A DNA stretch of 6,188 bases from contig URGK01000096.1 in the NCBI GenBank assembly GCA_900547295.1, forward strand, positions 1-6,188, given 5' to 3'. Source of the DNA: an uncultured Eubacteriales bacterium. GTDB lineage: Bacteria > Bacillota > Clostridia > Peptostreptococcales > Anaerovoracaceae. Position numbers and translations under genes: made by a program. The notes beneath the pieces are model-generated. The model had not been told where the DNA came from. It saw only the letters and a list, made by a program, of their open reading frames with translations, and did no database searches. This document shows, piece after piece, positions 5,976-6,188 of this stretch. The first letter of the stretch is position 1, and each line of letters starts with the position of its first letter.

Positions 5976-6188
5976 GCATCAACGTCAAGCGGGTGATTAT
6001 CCGCACCATGGCCATTTCCGGCGGCATCGGCGGTCTGGCGGGCTATCTGCTGGCCAGCGGCGTGGGCCACACCATTTCCACCGGGCTGGCAGGCGGGCGC
6101 GGCTTCACGGCCATCATCGTGGCGTGGCTGGGCAAGCTGAATCCCTTTGCCATGGTCTTTGTAGCCTTCTTCCTGGTCTTTATGGAAA
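5966..6188 (+). CDS. Sugar/nucleoside ABC transporter permease fragment (BPD_transp_2 family), foreign to its context
   Basis: About 74 residues are visible, running off the window. The sequence reads YAGINVKR, then ISGGIGGLAGYLL, then GRGFTAIIVAWLGKLNP and FAMVFVAFFLVF. This order is typical of the C-terminal part of permeases for ribose-type sugars or nucleosides: a cytoplasmic loop, then a helix with SGxxxGLAG, then the GFxAIxVAxLGxLNP loop, then another helix. The usual N-terminal membrane segments are absent because the sequence begins at the junction inside the hydrolase frame. High GC and different codon use mark it as coming from another genome or genomic region. It is not an independently expressed gene here: no ribosome binding site or start codon precedes it. 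Confidence 0.75.

Noticed and set aside
5120..6188. A novel natural hydrolase-permease fusion protein
   Set aside because: The composition and codon jump, the loss of the hydrolase His and the absence of the N-terminal membrane helices of the permease all point to a join between unrelated sequences.

Overview
The window looks like a mid-GC, strong Shine-Dalgarno member of the Bacillota, most likely a Clostridia/Oscillospiraceae-type gut anaerobe. The reasons are purine-rich ribosome binding sites ahead of every complete gene, frequent ATA (Ile) and AGA (Arg) codons, AT-rich intergenic DNA with TATAAT-type -10 boxes, and the protein families present (paired COG0523 GTPases, a SPASM-type radical SAM protein, a HicB-like small protein). 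All complete genes are on the + strand. The lineage is an inference from style, not from a marker gene.

Layout. (1) Positions 1-192 hold two out-of-frame pieces of an NhaC-type Na+/H+ antiporter, apparently a broken remnant with an internal deletion. (2) Positions 193-391 are an AT-rich control region with a perfect 16-bp palindrome and an extended -10 promoter. (3) Positions 392-2397 are two G3E/CobW-family GTPases overlapping by 7 nt. The first has an intact CXCC motif and a 66-residue His/Cys-rich metal-binding insert. The second lacks CXCC and is fused to a YcgQ/DUF1980-like C-terminal domain with a Cys-Cys motif. A clear terminator ends this operon at 2407-2435. (4) Positions 2436-2656 are a promoter/leader with a 13-bp palindrome. 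(5) Positions 2657-4012 encode a radical SAM protein with a SPASM-like Cys-rich C-terminus, followed by a 75-aa HicB-like protein (4100-4327) and a strong terminator (4343-4387). (6) An extended -10 promoter drives an AlkD-type DNA alkylation repair protein (4441-5112) and, 7 nt later, a membrane-anchored alpha/beta hydrolase (5120 onward).

The right edge is anomalous. At about 5960-5972 the hydrolase reading frame passes, just before the place where its catalytic His should be, into the C-terminal part of a high-GC sugar/nucleoside ABC transporter permease. By hand count GC jumps from about 37% (5821-5880) to about 70% (6001-6120), and codon usage changes with it. This is most simply a chimeric assembly join, or else a recent recombination junction; it should not be read as a natural fusion.

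Functionally, the most coherent unit is the GTPase pair, probably a metal (most likely zinc) allocation module in which one partner carries a metal reservoir and the other a DUF1980-type domain. The radical SAM/HicB-like unit and the AlkD/hydrolase unit are separately transcribed. I see no tRNA, rRNA, CRISPR array or insertion sequence.
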